Positions 50,294-59,907 of a stretch of 64,000 bases of DNA are shown here, piece after piece. Each line of letters starts with the position of its first letter. The stretch's first letter is position 1. Under the pieces are notes generated by a model, which had not been told where the DNA came from, ran no database searches, and saw only the letters and a list, made by a program, of their open reading frames with translations. The position numbers and the translations under genes are program-made. Location: contig JAGUCH010000002.1 in the NCBI GenBank assembly GCA_019096065.1, forward strand, positions 2,492,501 to 2,556,500. Direction: 5' to 3'. The stretch comes from Paracyclopina nana. Lineage: Eukaryota > Arthropoda > Copepoda > Cyclopoida > Cyclopettidae.

Positions 50294-52057
50294 ATGGATT
50301 TACTTAATGACGGAGACCCAACAAAAAATCCATGGACAGTGGACAACTTTGAAGCATTTCTGTTCTACTGCTGTCCAGAATGTGATCATAAGAGTAAAAC
50401 AAAACATTTGTTTGCTGATCATGCCCTTCTAAATCATCCAGAATCGCAAGAAACGATTAAAGCTATTCAGCAGCATATTATCAAGGAGGAGAGTGATCAG
50501 CTGTTTGGAGAAGAAGCCTCCTTAAAAGTGAGCATTAAAACTGAGCTTGCAAAAGATGACTTATATGAAGATGAAGAGGGGGAAGATGATGAAGAGTACT
50601 ACCAAGATGAGTGGATTGAGGGGGAAGAATTAGATTATGATTATGATGAAGACCAGCCTTTGGTGGAGAGCAAAAAGCTCAGAAAGGCCAAAAAGAAGGG
50701 GTCCAAACCTAGAGTGAAGAAAGAGGTCATTCCTGAAGATGAAGATGATGATAGAGAGTATCAGTGCTACAGATGTGGAGAGATGATTGTTTCAGTCAAA
50801 AAGATGAAAGAGCACCAAAGAGATGTCCACAATTTGTCCTTCTCAAAAGCTTTTGGAGACCCCAGACCATACCAGTGCCATAACTGCAAGTCCACCTACG
50901 ATACAGATGTCAGATTGCAGGATCACATTTGCAAAGTATTCCTCAAAAGGAAGAAGAAGGGTGAACCAATTAAATGTGACATTTGCCATAAGATCTTCAA
51001 GAGGATGTGCACACTCAAACATCACTTGGCCACTGTGCATGTAGAAGAGAAGCCTTTCCAGTGTGACATGTGCGATTACAAGGCAAAAGCTGCTAGATTT
51101 GTGTACAGACATAAGCAGCAAGTGCATGACAAAATTTTGCCTCATGTGTGCCATGTATGTGGAAAAGGATTTTTTACAGCCTTCATGATGAAAAACCATA
51201 TGGCCAATGTCCACAATAGTGATGCTAAGAGTTTCATTTGTGAAAGGTGTGGCAAGAGCTTTCCTTCATCAGTGGCCTTTAAAGCTCATGTGAAGAGCCA
51301 TCAAATGTTCCACATGTGTACTTTTTGCGAGAAAATCTTCACTGCCAAGACAAAGTTGCGCGACCATTTGGCAATTGATCACAGGTTTGACTGCAGTACA
51401 GCTGATGATATTTTCATCTGTCCCATGTGTGAGAAGAAGCACATTTCAAGCAATGACTTGAATGAGCATCTTCACGTGGAGCACCACATGATGAAGGAAC
51501 ACTTATGCACCCAATGTGACAAGCCTTTTTCCACAAAGCCTATGCTTACCATTCACCTTATGGAGTCCCATGAGTTCAATCCAATCGAATCAGTGTCATA
51601 CAAAGCTGAGCTGGCAGATGCTCTCAGCAATGACACATCAGCAGCTCAGGCATTGTCCCTCAAGTCTATGCATGTAATGGAAGACAATAATCTGAAAGGA
51701 GTGAGGTGTGATATTTGTGGCAGAATGCTATCCTGCAACAGAAGTTTGTCAGATCACAAAAGACAAGTGCACGACAAGTCAAACCACATCAAATGTGACC
51801 TGTGCAGCTTCTCCACATTTCAACCTTACATGCTGAAGAGACATAAGCAGAGAAACCATGACAAGACGACAAAGTATGATTGTGATCAGTGCAATTTCTT
51901 CACCTATGACAAGGGTAGGCTGAGAGTCCACAAGAGAGGCGTTCATGAGAAAATCAAGCCTCACAAGTGTACGGAGTGTCCTTCAAGCTACCAAACAAAA
52001 TATAGATTAGCTGTGCATATGCTAAGAGAGCATAACATTGTTTACAAGTACAAGTGA
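50294..52057 (+). CDS. u32: cap-finger plus 13-finger C2H2 protein
   Basis: A 587-aa protein. It opens M-D-L-L-N-D-G, 1 nt after the acceptor, with a start region (tttcagcATGGATTTA) nearly identical to u31. N-P-W is at 12-14. The linker has two SUMO-type sites (I-I-K-E-E and S-I-K-T-E), a long Glu/Asp/Tyr-rich acidic tract, then a lysine-rich basic patch (about 50680-50730). Thirteen fingers include the C-Y-R-C-G-E-M and H-I-C pair, and the F-S-T-F-Q-P finger also found in u29-u31, so it may bridge that block and u35-u36. Confidence 0.9.
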   Translation: MDLLNDGDPTKNPWTVDNFEAFLFYCCPECDHKSKTKHLFADHALLNHPESQETIKAIQQHIIKEESDQLFGEEASLKVSIKTELAKDDLYEDEEGEDDEEYYQDEWIEGEELDYDYDEDQPLVESKKLRKAKKKGSKPRVKKEVIPEDEDDDREYQCYRCGEMIVSVKKMKEHQRDVHNLSFSKAFGDPRPYQCHNCKSTYDTDVRLQDHICKVFLKRKKKGEPIKCDICHKIFKRMCTLKHHLATVHVEEKPFQCDMCDYKAKAARFVYRHKQQVHDKILPHVCHVCGKGFFTAFMMKNHMANVHNSDAKSFICERCGKSFPSSVAFKAHVKSHQMFHMCTFCEKIFTAKTKLRDHLAIDHRFDCSTADDIFICPMCEKKHISSNDLNEHLHVEHHMMKEHLCTQCDKPFSTKPMLTIHLMESHEFNPIESVSYKAELADALSNDTSAAQALSLKSMHVMEDNNLKGVRCDICGRMLSCNRSLSDHKRQVHDKSNHIKCDLCSFSTFQPYMLKRHKQRNHDKTTKYDCDQCNFFTYDKGRLRVHKRGVHEKIKPHKCTECPSSYQTKYRLAVHMLREHNIVYKYK

Positions 52058-52080
52058 ATGATTCTTTTTTATGTTTCAGG

Positions 52081-53631
52081 ATGTCAGCCGCGCAACCAAG
52101 AAGGTCCCAGCGAACTCCTAAGCCCAAAGCAACCCTAGAAGACGCTGCAACTGAGGATGCAGCAGAGAAGAACCCATGGCTAGTTCCCAACCTCGACGAG
52201 TTTTTGTATTACAACTGTCCTGAATGTGACCACCGGGCAAAAGATGCAAATGTATTTGTGGAACATGCTGTGGAATCCCATGTACTCGCACGGAATGTGT
52301 TAGTTCAAGTGAAAGTTGAGGATGGAGACATGTATGTGGGCAAACCAGAGGAGGAAGCCATTGAGAAACCTTTGCCTGCTGATGAGGGTGCAATTGAGAA
52401 ATCTCATAATGACGAACCTGAAGATTCAGGCTCTAGTTCGAGAGCTGCGCTAAGATCCAATTATGATGGGGAGTGGCAGTGCTACATTTGCGGAGAGGTG
52501 AAAGCCAAGCAGAAAAGAATGGTTGTCAGGCACATACGAGCAAACCACTATCCCAAAATCAAAGACTCAATGCTGGGCCCACCTAGAGACTTGCAGTGTG
52601 ACAGTTGCAAACTAATGTTTCCAACTCAGGATGCCTTAGGTCTGCACCTTTGTGGCCAAGTACCTCCAAGTTGGATCGGTGTTTCAAGAGGTACAGAGAA
52701 GAAATGTAATCATTGTGAAGCGTCATTCAGTAAAACGTACGCTCTACAAAGGCATGTTGCAGTGAAGCACTCAGCTACCAAAAATTTCCCTTGTGACGAA
52801 TGCGATTACAAAGCATCGATACCTACATTGCTTAAGAAGCACAAGGCAAGAGTGCACAGTGATAACAGAGACAAAACTCACCTGTGTAACTTATGTGCAT
52901 CCATGTTTATGGAAAAGACTCAGTTGTGGGCCCACATTACTTACATTCATGGCAAGTCACTCGAAGAAACGATGTGCTTCTCTTGTGGCACAATTATCAG
53001 AACCAATGTTGGCATGTTGAAGCACCTCAAGGAAGCTCACAGCAGGGAAATTAATCGTACAGCAAGCAATGATCCTTCCAAGCCTTACAAATGTGAAAGC
53101 TGCGCCTCAGAGTTTGCTGACATTGAAGAGCTTCGAGAGCATTTTAGGCTGGAGCACAAGGACTTGAAGAGGAAGAAAAAGCTCAAGCCCAAGTGTGCCT
53201 GCCCTGATTGTGGAAAACTGTTCTATACGAAAGATGCCTTGGAAGGTCACCATAACAGGCATCATTCCAAAGAGAGGAAATATGTGTGCCCTCGGTGTCC
53301 TGAAGCCTTTTATGACTCGAGAAGTCTGAAAGTGCATTCTGATCAGCATGATGGGTACAATCAGCACAAATGTCCAACTTGCTGGAAACTCTTTAAAAAT
53401 AGATACTTGTGTGACCGACACATCAAGTCAGTGCATGAGAAGAGTGAGATTTATGTGTGTGACACTTGTGGTTTCAAGACACACCATGCCTATTCTTTGA
53501 CTGCTCATGTGCAGCAAGTCCACGAGAAATACAGGCCACATAAATGTGATTTTTGTGAAGATGCTTTCTTCTACAAGAGAGATAGAGACAAGCATACTGC
53601 CAAAGCTCATGGAGCAAAAGACAATTGGTGA
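52081..53631 (+). CDS. u33: cap-finger plus 12-finger C2H2 protein
   Basis: A 516-aa protein; the ATG is 1 nt after the acceptor and 23 nt after the u32 stop. A basic leader (Q-P-R-R-S-Q-R-T-P-K-P-K) precedes N-P-W (31-33). The cap has N-C-P-E-C in place of C-C-P-E-C, and the H-P is replaced by H-V. The linker has V-K-V-E. Twelve fingers follow, with a basic spacer (K-R-K-K-K-L-K-P-K) between fingers 7 and 8. The last four fingers and the C-E-D-A-F-F-Y-K-R-D ending match u34. Confidence 0.89.
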   Translation: MSAAQPRRSQRTPKPKATLEDAATEDAAEKNPWLVPNLDEFLYYNCPECDHRAKDANVFVEHAVESHVLARNVLVQVKVEDGDMYVGKPEEEAIEKPLPADEGAIEKSHNDEPEDSGSSSRAALRSNYDGEWQCYICGEVKAKQKRMVVRHIRANHYPKIKDSMLGPPRDLQCDSCKLMFPTQDALGLHLCGQVPPSWIGVSRGTEKKCNHCEASFSKTYALQRHVAVKHSATKNFPCDECDYKASIPTLLKKHKARVHSDNRDKTHLCNLCASMFMEKTQLWAHITYIHGKSLEETMCFSCGTIIRTNVGMLKHLKEAHSREINRTASNDPSKPYKCESCASEFADIEELREHFRLEHKDLKRKKKLKPKCACPDCGKLFYTKDALEGHHNRHHSKERKYVCPRCPEAFYDSRSLKVHSDQHDGYNQHKCPTCWKLFKNRYLCDRHIKSVHEKSEIYVCDTCGFKTHHAYSLTAHVQQVHEKYRPHKCDFCEDAFFYKRDRDKHTAKAHGAKDNW

Positions 53632-53674
53632 AACTCTGCAATCTAAGCTTATTTTCTTCTTCACAGGCATCACT

Positions 53675-55318
53675 ATGAGGAGGTCAATGAGAGGGAAAAA
53701 ACCAGTGGTGATCTTTGACCCATCGAGTGCAAAGCCTTTGCAGGAGGAAAACCATCATGAAGATTTTGATGCCTTGGTCAACAATCCATGGAATGTGACC
53801 AATTTTGAGGCTTTTATGCTGTATGAGTGTCCTCAATGTGCTCACAAATCCAAAGATCTCAAAGTTTTTGCTACCCATGCAGCTTCAAACCATTCTCAAG
53901 TAAGTTCCTATATATGCTTTTTGAGTAAACTATTTGAAAACGCTCCTTTTCTGCAGGCAAGAGAATTTTTGCACAGAATGGCAAACAATGGTGTTCTTCC
54001 CTTGGACTCAGTGGCTGTGCAAATTCTCAATGATCAAGGTGTTGAGGAAGAAGCAAATGAAGATACATCTGAAGTGGCAAAGAAACCAAAAGAAGCTCAA
54101 ACTGACTCTTTTCAATGCTATGTTTGTGGCCTTGAAAGGGCAAACAAACAAGAAGTTATTGATCATTGTTCAACTCACTTTGAAAATGTCAAATCTTCCA
54201 TGTATGGATTGCCCAGGGAATTTCAGTGTGGAGAGTGCAAATTAATGTTCAAAACTCCTGGCTCCCTAGGACTTCATGTTTGTGGCCAACTTCCACCAAG
54301 ATGGACTGGCAATTATTCTGAAGCAAAAAAGTGCCCAGATTGTGGGAAAGTATTCAAGAAGAGGTATGACTTGCTGGGACACATAGCCAAAGTTCACACC
54401 AAGTCAAAAAATTTCCAATGTGGCGAATGTGATTACAAAGCATCAGTGCCATTTCTTTTGCTGAAGCATCAACGAAGAAAACATGGCGAGCATCAGAGAA
54501 AAAATCACTTGTGTCATGACTGTGGATCCATGTTCACTGAACGGACTCATTTAATGTCCCACATCAGATATGTGTGCAAATTGGTGAAAGAAGAGGCTTT
54601 CTGCTATACATGTGGCTTGACTCACAGAACAAAATCAGGCATGGCCAAGCATTTGCAGGAGGCTCACAATAAGAAAGTTAATCGTGAGGAAAGCAGTGAT
54701 CCCTCAAAGCCTTTTAGATGTGGAGCTTGCGTTGAAGAATTTGTGAATTCTGATCAGCTTCAACAGCATCTGAGATCAACTCATCAGGATTTAAAGCCAC
54801 AGAACAGTGAGTCTGGTGGATCTGCAAAGGCCAAAGTGAAATACCAATATGCTTGCACAGAGTGTGGCAAACTTGTGTCGAACAAATATTCCTTAGAGTA
54901 CCACATTAACAAAGTGCACGAACTGGTTAAACCATATCCATGTACTCAGTGTCATGAAGCCTTTTTCGACTCTCAATCACTGAAGAAACACGAGGACAGG
55001 CACAATGGTAAACACACTTATACGTGTCGAGAGTGCCACAAAAACTTTGCGTCTCAAAGTTTGTGCCAAAGACATGTGAAATCCATGCACGAAAGGAATG
55101 AGGTGTATGTGTGTGAGACTTGTGGATTCAAGACATTTCATGCCAATTCATTGACTACACACATCCAGCAAGTGCATGAAAAGTTGAGGCCTCACAAGTG
55201 TGGGCATTGTGATGAGGCTTTCTTCTACAAGCGAGACTTGGAAAAGCATTGCACAAAAGTTCACCAAATCGAAACTACTACCATAACTTATGCTGTTATT
55301 GAGGAGCATGTTGCATAA
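53675..55318 (+). CDS. u34: cap-finger plus 12-finger C2H2 protein, two exons
   Basis: The exons are 53675-53899 and 53957-55318 (528 aa). The 57-nt phase-0 intron follows the cap (H-S-Q) and has no in-frame stop, so an unspliced read-through is also open. It has a good donor gtaagt and acceptor ctgcag and sits at the recurrent cap-intron position. A basic leader (M-R-R-S-M-R-G-K-K) precedes N-P-W at 37-39. The cap is diverged (E-C-P-Q-C). Twelve fingers are colinear with u33; the fifth ends V-C. Confidence 0.86.
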   Translation: MRRSMRGKKPVVIFDPSSAKPLQEENHHEDFDALVNNPWNVTNFEAFMLYECPQCAHKSKDLKVFATHAASNHSQVSSYICFLSKLFENAPFLQAREFLHRMANNGVLPLDSVAVQILNDQGVEEEANEDTSEVAKKPKEAQTDSFQCYVCGLERANKQEVIDHCSTHFENVKSSMYGLPREFQCGECKLMFKTPGSLGLHVCGQLPPRWTGNYSEAKKCPDCGKVFKKRYDLLGHIAKVHTKSKNFQCGECDYKASVPFLLLKHQRRKHGEHQRKNHLCHDCGSMFTERTHLMSHIRYVCKLVKEEAFCYTCGLTHRTKSGMAKHLQEAHNKKVNREESSDPSKPFRCGACVEEFVNSDQLQQHLRSTHQDLKPQNSESGGSAKAKVKYQYACTECGKLVSNKYSLEYHINKVHELVKPYPCTQCHEAFFDSQSLKKHEDRHNGKHTYTCRECHKNFASQSLCQRHVKSMHERNEVYVCETCGFKTFHANSLTTHIQQVHEKLRPHKCGHCDEAFFYKRDLEKHCTKVHQIETTTITYAVIEEHVA

Positions 55319-55339
55319 TGTTTTCTTTTTCCTTGCAGA

Positions 55340-56979
55340 ATGGAGACAGACTACTTGGCTGATATTTCAAATTTGGTGCCACCTGACCTACCAAAAGCTG
55401 AAGAGGATGAGGACTTTAAGGCTGTCTTGAGCAATTTTACTCCCAACCCTTGGACAGTGGCGTCTCTGGAGGACTTTTTGTTTTACTGTTGTCCTGAGTG
55501 CCCACATAAATGCAGGAGCTCAATTTCTTTTACCAATCATGCTGTGAAGAATCATCCCAAGGCTCACGAAAAGTTCGGAAATATTTACCTCCCTGAAGAG
55601 CATGATGGCATTCACTACACTGAGGATGAGCATGATGATGATCTCAAGCATAAGACACTGGGCGAAGGTGTCAAGCTAGAAGTGCAATGGGAGCCAGGTT
55701 GTGATTTTGAAGATACAGACCAAGAGGAGGACAGTGGTGGTGATGAGGATGACAGCAAAGACTTTTTGCACATTGACAAAGATCCCAATAGTGACTTCCA
55801 GTGCTACCATTGTGGCCAAATGATCCATAGCTTGGAAAAGGTGAAAGAGCATATAGAAAGTGTGCACAAGTGTTCTCCCATGAGATTTGGTGAGAAGAGG
55901 CCTTATAATTGTGTCCACTGTGGAGCTGCCTTTCAAAAGTCTAAAACTCTTTTGCACCACGTGTGCACCAACTTGGTCACCAATCGAGACACCAATAATG
56001 GGGAGCCTCTCACATGTGGCAAGTGTGACCAGAGTTTCCCCTCCAAAAAGTCCATGGCCTCACATCTGCTCACAGTTCACTCGGATGACAAGAATTTTGG
56101 CTGTCCTCAGTGTGAGTACAAGGCTAAAAGCCAATTGCTGATAACCAAGCATGTGCGAAGGCTGCACAAAAAGGAGAGAAAGCACACGTGCAATTTGTGC
56201 GGGAAAAGCTTTTTTGAGAAGTGGAACCTCACAGATCACATAGTGGCTGTGCACCAAAAGAAGAAGCCCTATGTGTGCGACAAGTGTGGCAAGGCTTTCA
56301 GCCAGAAATCAGGCCTGTCTTCCCATAACACCTTTCAGCATCCGGACCCAACCAAAGTCTTGCCCACCAAAAAGAAGAGAGAGTGGAAAACCGAGCCTAC
56401 ACCTTGCGAAAGGTGTGGAAAGATACTCATGTCAAAATACTCATTGGAAAAGCACATTTTACACACTCATGAAAATGTGAGGCCTTTCAATTGTGAAACC
56501 TGTGGCAAAACTTTCAAATCCAACAGCAACCTCAAAGAGCACATTTCTCAAGTAAGACAACAAAAAAAAAACACTTTGTTCAAGTACCTAATTTCTTTTT
56601 CTTTTTCTAGGTGCATCACAACAAGCGGCCATTCAACTGTAATTTGTGTGACTTTGGGTCTTCTCACAAATCTAGGCTGGAAGTTCATATCAAGACAGTG
56701 CATGAAGCACCACAGGACTACCCATGTGAACATTGCCCTCATGTTTGCCATAAAAAGAAAGAGCTGCAGTCACACATCAAGACTGTCCACGGCAAGTTCA
56801 AGCAGCACAAGTGTGACTTTTGTGACAGTGCCTTTTACAGGAGGAGAGACAAGGAAAAGCATCTCTTAAAATCTCACAGCATTGACAGTGCAACAAAGCC
56901 CACCACCATAGAAAATGATCAAATGCACAATAGCACCAATACTCAGCAACAGCAACAGCCTTTGCAGATTTTGCAATAA
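55340..56979 (+). CDS. u35: cap-finger plus 11-finger C2H2 protein, two exons
   Basis: The exons are 55340-56551 and 56611-56979 (526 aa). The 59-nt phase-0 intron splits finger 8 between I-S-Q and V-H; skipping it gives a shifted, non-finger tail. A 35-residue acidic leader precedes N-P-W. The linker has V-K-L-E followed by a Glu/Asp/Ser stretch, a strong acidic-type SUMO context. Eleven fingers are close to the classic TGEKP type in spacing. The tail is Gln-rich (Q-Q-Q-Q-Q-P-L-Q-I-L-Q). The gap to u34 is 21 nt. Confidence 0.88.
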
Positions 56980-57000
56980 TTGCTTTGTTTTCCCTTGCAG

Positions 57001-58735
57001 ATGATGTCCAATGCCGACTCCATCACCCTACATGGGCATGAAGTGTCCTCAGTGGAAATGCATGCCATTTCCATGGATCCAGCCACAACCAGCTACATTT
57101 TAGTGGCTCAGCAGCCCAGTTTAGAGGCTCAGCCCAACGTAGAGCAGCTGATTACCAATCCTGGAGTCAAAACTGAGATCTTCGATAATGATGATATTCA
57201 AGACTTTGCTAATGCTACCTCAATTGAAGACTTTTTGTGGTACTGCTGCCCCAAGTGTGATTTTAGGTGCAACACTAGCCCCAATTTTGTCCAACATGTG
57301 GCTGAGAGGCATCCGAAAGCCAAACCAGTCCTAGAAGAACTTACTTCTAACAAGAAAAAGCCTCAGCTCAAGGATGCCCATAACATAGATCCAACCTTAG
57401 ATGATGTGGAAGAATTCATCAATGATGAGCTACCAGATCATGAACTGAACAATACCAATAGCTCCAATGAGGACGAAGAGGAGGAGGAAGAAGAGGAGGA
57501 AGATGAACTGTATGAGTCTGCAGCAGCAGTGCCCAACAAAAGAAGTAGGAATAGTAGGTCTTCCATCAAGTTGGAAGATATTGATGAAGATGACGAGAGC
57601 AAAGAGTTCCAATGCTACTACTGTGGAGCCATGATAGCCTCCTTGAAAAATGTCAAGACTCACATGAAAGAAAAGCACAGGAGGTTCCACTCCAAAATGT
57701 TTGGCTATCCAAGGCCACTGAATTGCCAGAATTGTGGTGCCACTTTTGACAATGAGAAGACCAAGTCCAATCATATGTGCACCAATGTGGACTTTCCAGT
57801 GAACAAAGATGCCTCCGGCAATTTTGAGTGCAAGCAATGTGGGAAGAAGTTTGACAGGAGGAAAGGCTACATTTACCACATTGTCAACACTCATCGCGCA
57901 GAACGCAATTTTGCCTGTGATGAATGCACTTACAAGGCCAAGAATCAGATGCTCCTCACCAGGCACATCAACAGGTTGCATAAGCAAGTGAAGCCTTACT
58001 TGTGCCCACATTGTGGCAAAGCATTTTATGACAGCTGGAATATGAAGAATCATGTGAAAAGGCTGCATCTTGGTGAGAGGCTGAAGAAGCCAGCTCAGGA
58101 TGATGACAAGCCCTTGGAATTGCTCCAATGTGAGCACTGTGGCAAAGACTACTCTTCACCCTCAGCTCTGGCCACCCATGTCAAAGTGCAGCATGAAAAT
58201 CTCACCTACAACTGTGATAGGTGTGGGAAAATGTTCAGGTACCATGATTTTAAGCAAAAAAAGAAACCCTCATGGCTAAGCTCAATTTTTTTTCAGGTCT
58301 AAAGACTGGAGGGACAAACATGTGCTGATTGTGCATGATGGACAAAAGCCATTTGTGTGTGATGCCTGTGGCAAGGCTTTTGGCATGAAACAGGGCCTCA
58401 AGGAGCACTACATAATTGTGCATGAGAAGAATGGCAAATTGAAGTGTGAGCAGTGCAATTTCACTGCGCCCAACAATTCCAGGCTGAGGTTTCATGTGCA
58501 GACTGTGCACGAGAAAAAGTCCACCTTCAACTGCAGCCAGTGCTCATTTGTGTGCCATAGGAAAGATGGCCTTAAAGCACACATAGATGCCGTCCATGAG
58601 AAGAAAAGGCCGCACAAGTGTGGCTATTGTGATGGGGCCTTTTTCTTGCGTAGAGACAAAGAGAGGCATTTGCTCAAGTTCCACAACATTGATGTGAAAA
58701 AAGGAGGTGCAGCAGAATACACCTTGCAACAGTAG
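57001..58735 (+). CDS. u36: diverged-cap C2H2 protein with 11 fingers, two exons
   Basis: The exons are 57001-58238 and 58297-58735 (558 aa), with a 58-nt phase-2 intron inside finger 7 that rejoins F-R to S-K-D-W-R-D-K-H. A 70-residue N-terminal extension precedes the cap, in which N-P-W is replaced by N-A-T and C-P-E-C by C-P-K-C; the rest (I-E-D-F-L-W-Y-C) is conserved. SUMO-type sites are V-K-T-E and I-K-L-E, around a long Glu run. The ATG directly follows the acceptor. AATAAA (58737-58742) follows the stop by 2 nt. Confidence 0.87.
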
Positions 58736-58841
58736 TAATAAAAAAAAGAAAGCCACCACCAAATGCATCATAACTACTACTCTTGTACAAAAAAAATTAG
58801 TTTACACCTTGATTTCTTTTTAATTTTTCAGGCAGTGAATC

Positions 58842-59795
58842 ATGATGAAACTGGAGCCTCAAGAGTTCACTGTGGACCCATGGGAGTGCAAAAAGTTGGA
58901 GGATTTCATGTGCTACCAGTGCCCAGAGTGCCACTTTTTATTTCAAGACATTGACACTTTCCTCATTCACTGTCATGAGCATCCCAATGCCAAAAAGTTC
59001 ATAGATAGCTTAGAAGAGCCTTGTGAGTCTTCCACCACCGTTATAAAGTATGAAGACAATGGTGCTTCTCATCTCCAATTTAGTGGAGAAGACGAGCCCT
59101 ATGTGGAGCCCACAGCTTTTGTGGATTGCAGCTTAAATGAGGACACCAGTGTTTTGGCACCAATGCAATCTGCCAAGAAGATGGATCTTCCACTTGCATC
59201 TTCTTCCAAAAAATACAACTATGACCATTCCATCAGCAGTGGTAAATCCACATCTTCTGCATATGCGCCAAGTAAGCATTGCAGTTGGGAGCAATCAGTG
59301 GAAACCACTTGGGAGGAATTCAAGGAATTTGTCTGCCACAAGCCTGACTACAACTCCAATGACATCATTGCTTTCCTCAACCACAAATACAACACCACTC
59401 AAATTGCTTTCAGCACAGTGGTGAACATCAAGGCTCGGCTGTCTGTGGCTTATAACAGGGAGACTGGCAGATCTTTCCCGGATGACTTCCACGAAGCTGT
59501 GCAGTATTGCAAAAACATGTCGTCCAAGCCGAATTATAGCAGGAACTACTTCAAGAAAAAGGACAGGGACTGGAAAAAGTTCCTCGAACATGTGGGCAAA
59601 GGCCTGCGTTTCAAGGAGAGAGATCTTGTCAAATATTTTGACGAGCTCAAAAATGAAAGAAGACTCTCTGGCAGCTCACTGAGGCTGCACTTGGCCGCCA
59701 TAGTCACTGGATACTCCAAAGACACCAAGAGAAGCTTCAAGGATGACTTTCCCACCATCTCAGATTACGTGAAAGACATTGGGAGAGACTCGTGA
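58842..59795 (+). CDS. u37: cap-finger protein without C2H2 array; two tandem helical domains
   Basis: A 317-aa protein starting Met-Met, 10 nt after the acceptor at 58830-58831. The cap is recognisable (D-P-W at 12-14, Q-C-P-E-C, H-C-H-E-H-P) and SUMO-type sites are M-K-L-E-P and I-K-Y-E. No further zinc fingers occur. Instead there are two copies, about 70 residues each (157-226 and 244-313), of a W-x2-F...helix...Y...T-(G/K)-R-S-F-x-D-D-F...Y-(C/V)-K domain. Their spacing recalls the SAM-like core-binding domain of tyrosine recombinases; that assignment is tentative, and no catalytic domain is present. Confidence 0.85.
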   Translation: MMKLEPQEFTVDPWECKKLEDFMCYQCPECHFLFQDIDTFLIHCHEHPNAKKFIDSLEEPCESSTTVIKYEDNGASHLQFSGEDEPYVEPTAFVDCSLNEDTSVLAPMQSAKKMDLPLASSSKKYNYDHSISSGKSTSSAYAPSKHCSWEQSVETTWEEFKEFVCHKPDYNSNDIIAFLNHKYNTTQIAFSTVVNIKARLSVAYNRETGRSFPDDFHEAVQYCKNMSSKPNYSRNYFKKKDRDWKKFLEHVGKGLRFKERDLVKYFDELKNERRLSGSSLRLHLAAIVTGYSKDTKRSFKDDFPTISDYVKDIGRDS

Positions 59796-59907
59796 AAATT
59801 CCCTACTTGTTCTGCGTTGCTTAAATCATGCTTATAGCAAAGATCTAAAGCATTTTTGTGACACTCAATAATTTTTGGCCCTTTCTTTCAGGCTGCAAAA
59901 AGTCGTG

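Noticed and set aside
57430-58137. Long minus-strand open frames opposite zinc-finger exons (also 17562-18278, 10723-11664 and 9024-9770)
   Set aside because: They are antisense shadows of coding finger repeats, with no recognisable domains or splice context of their own.
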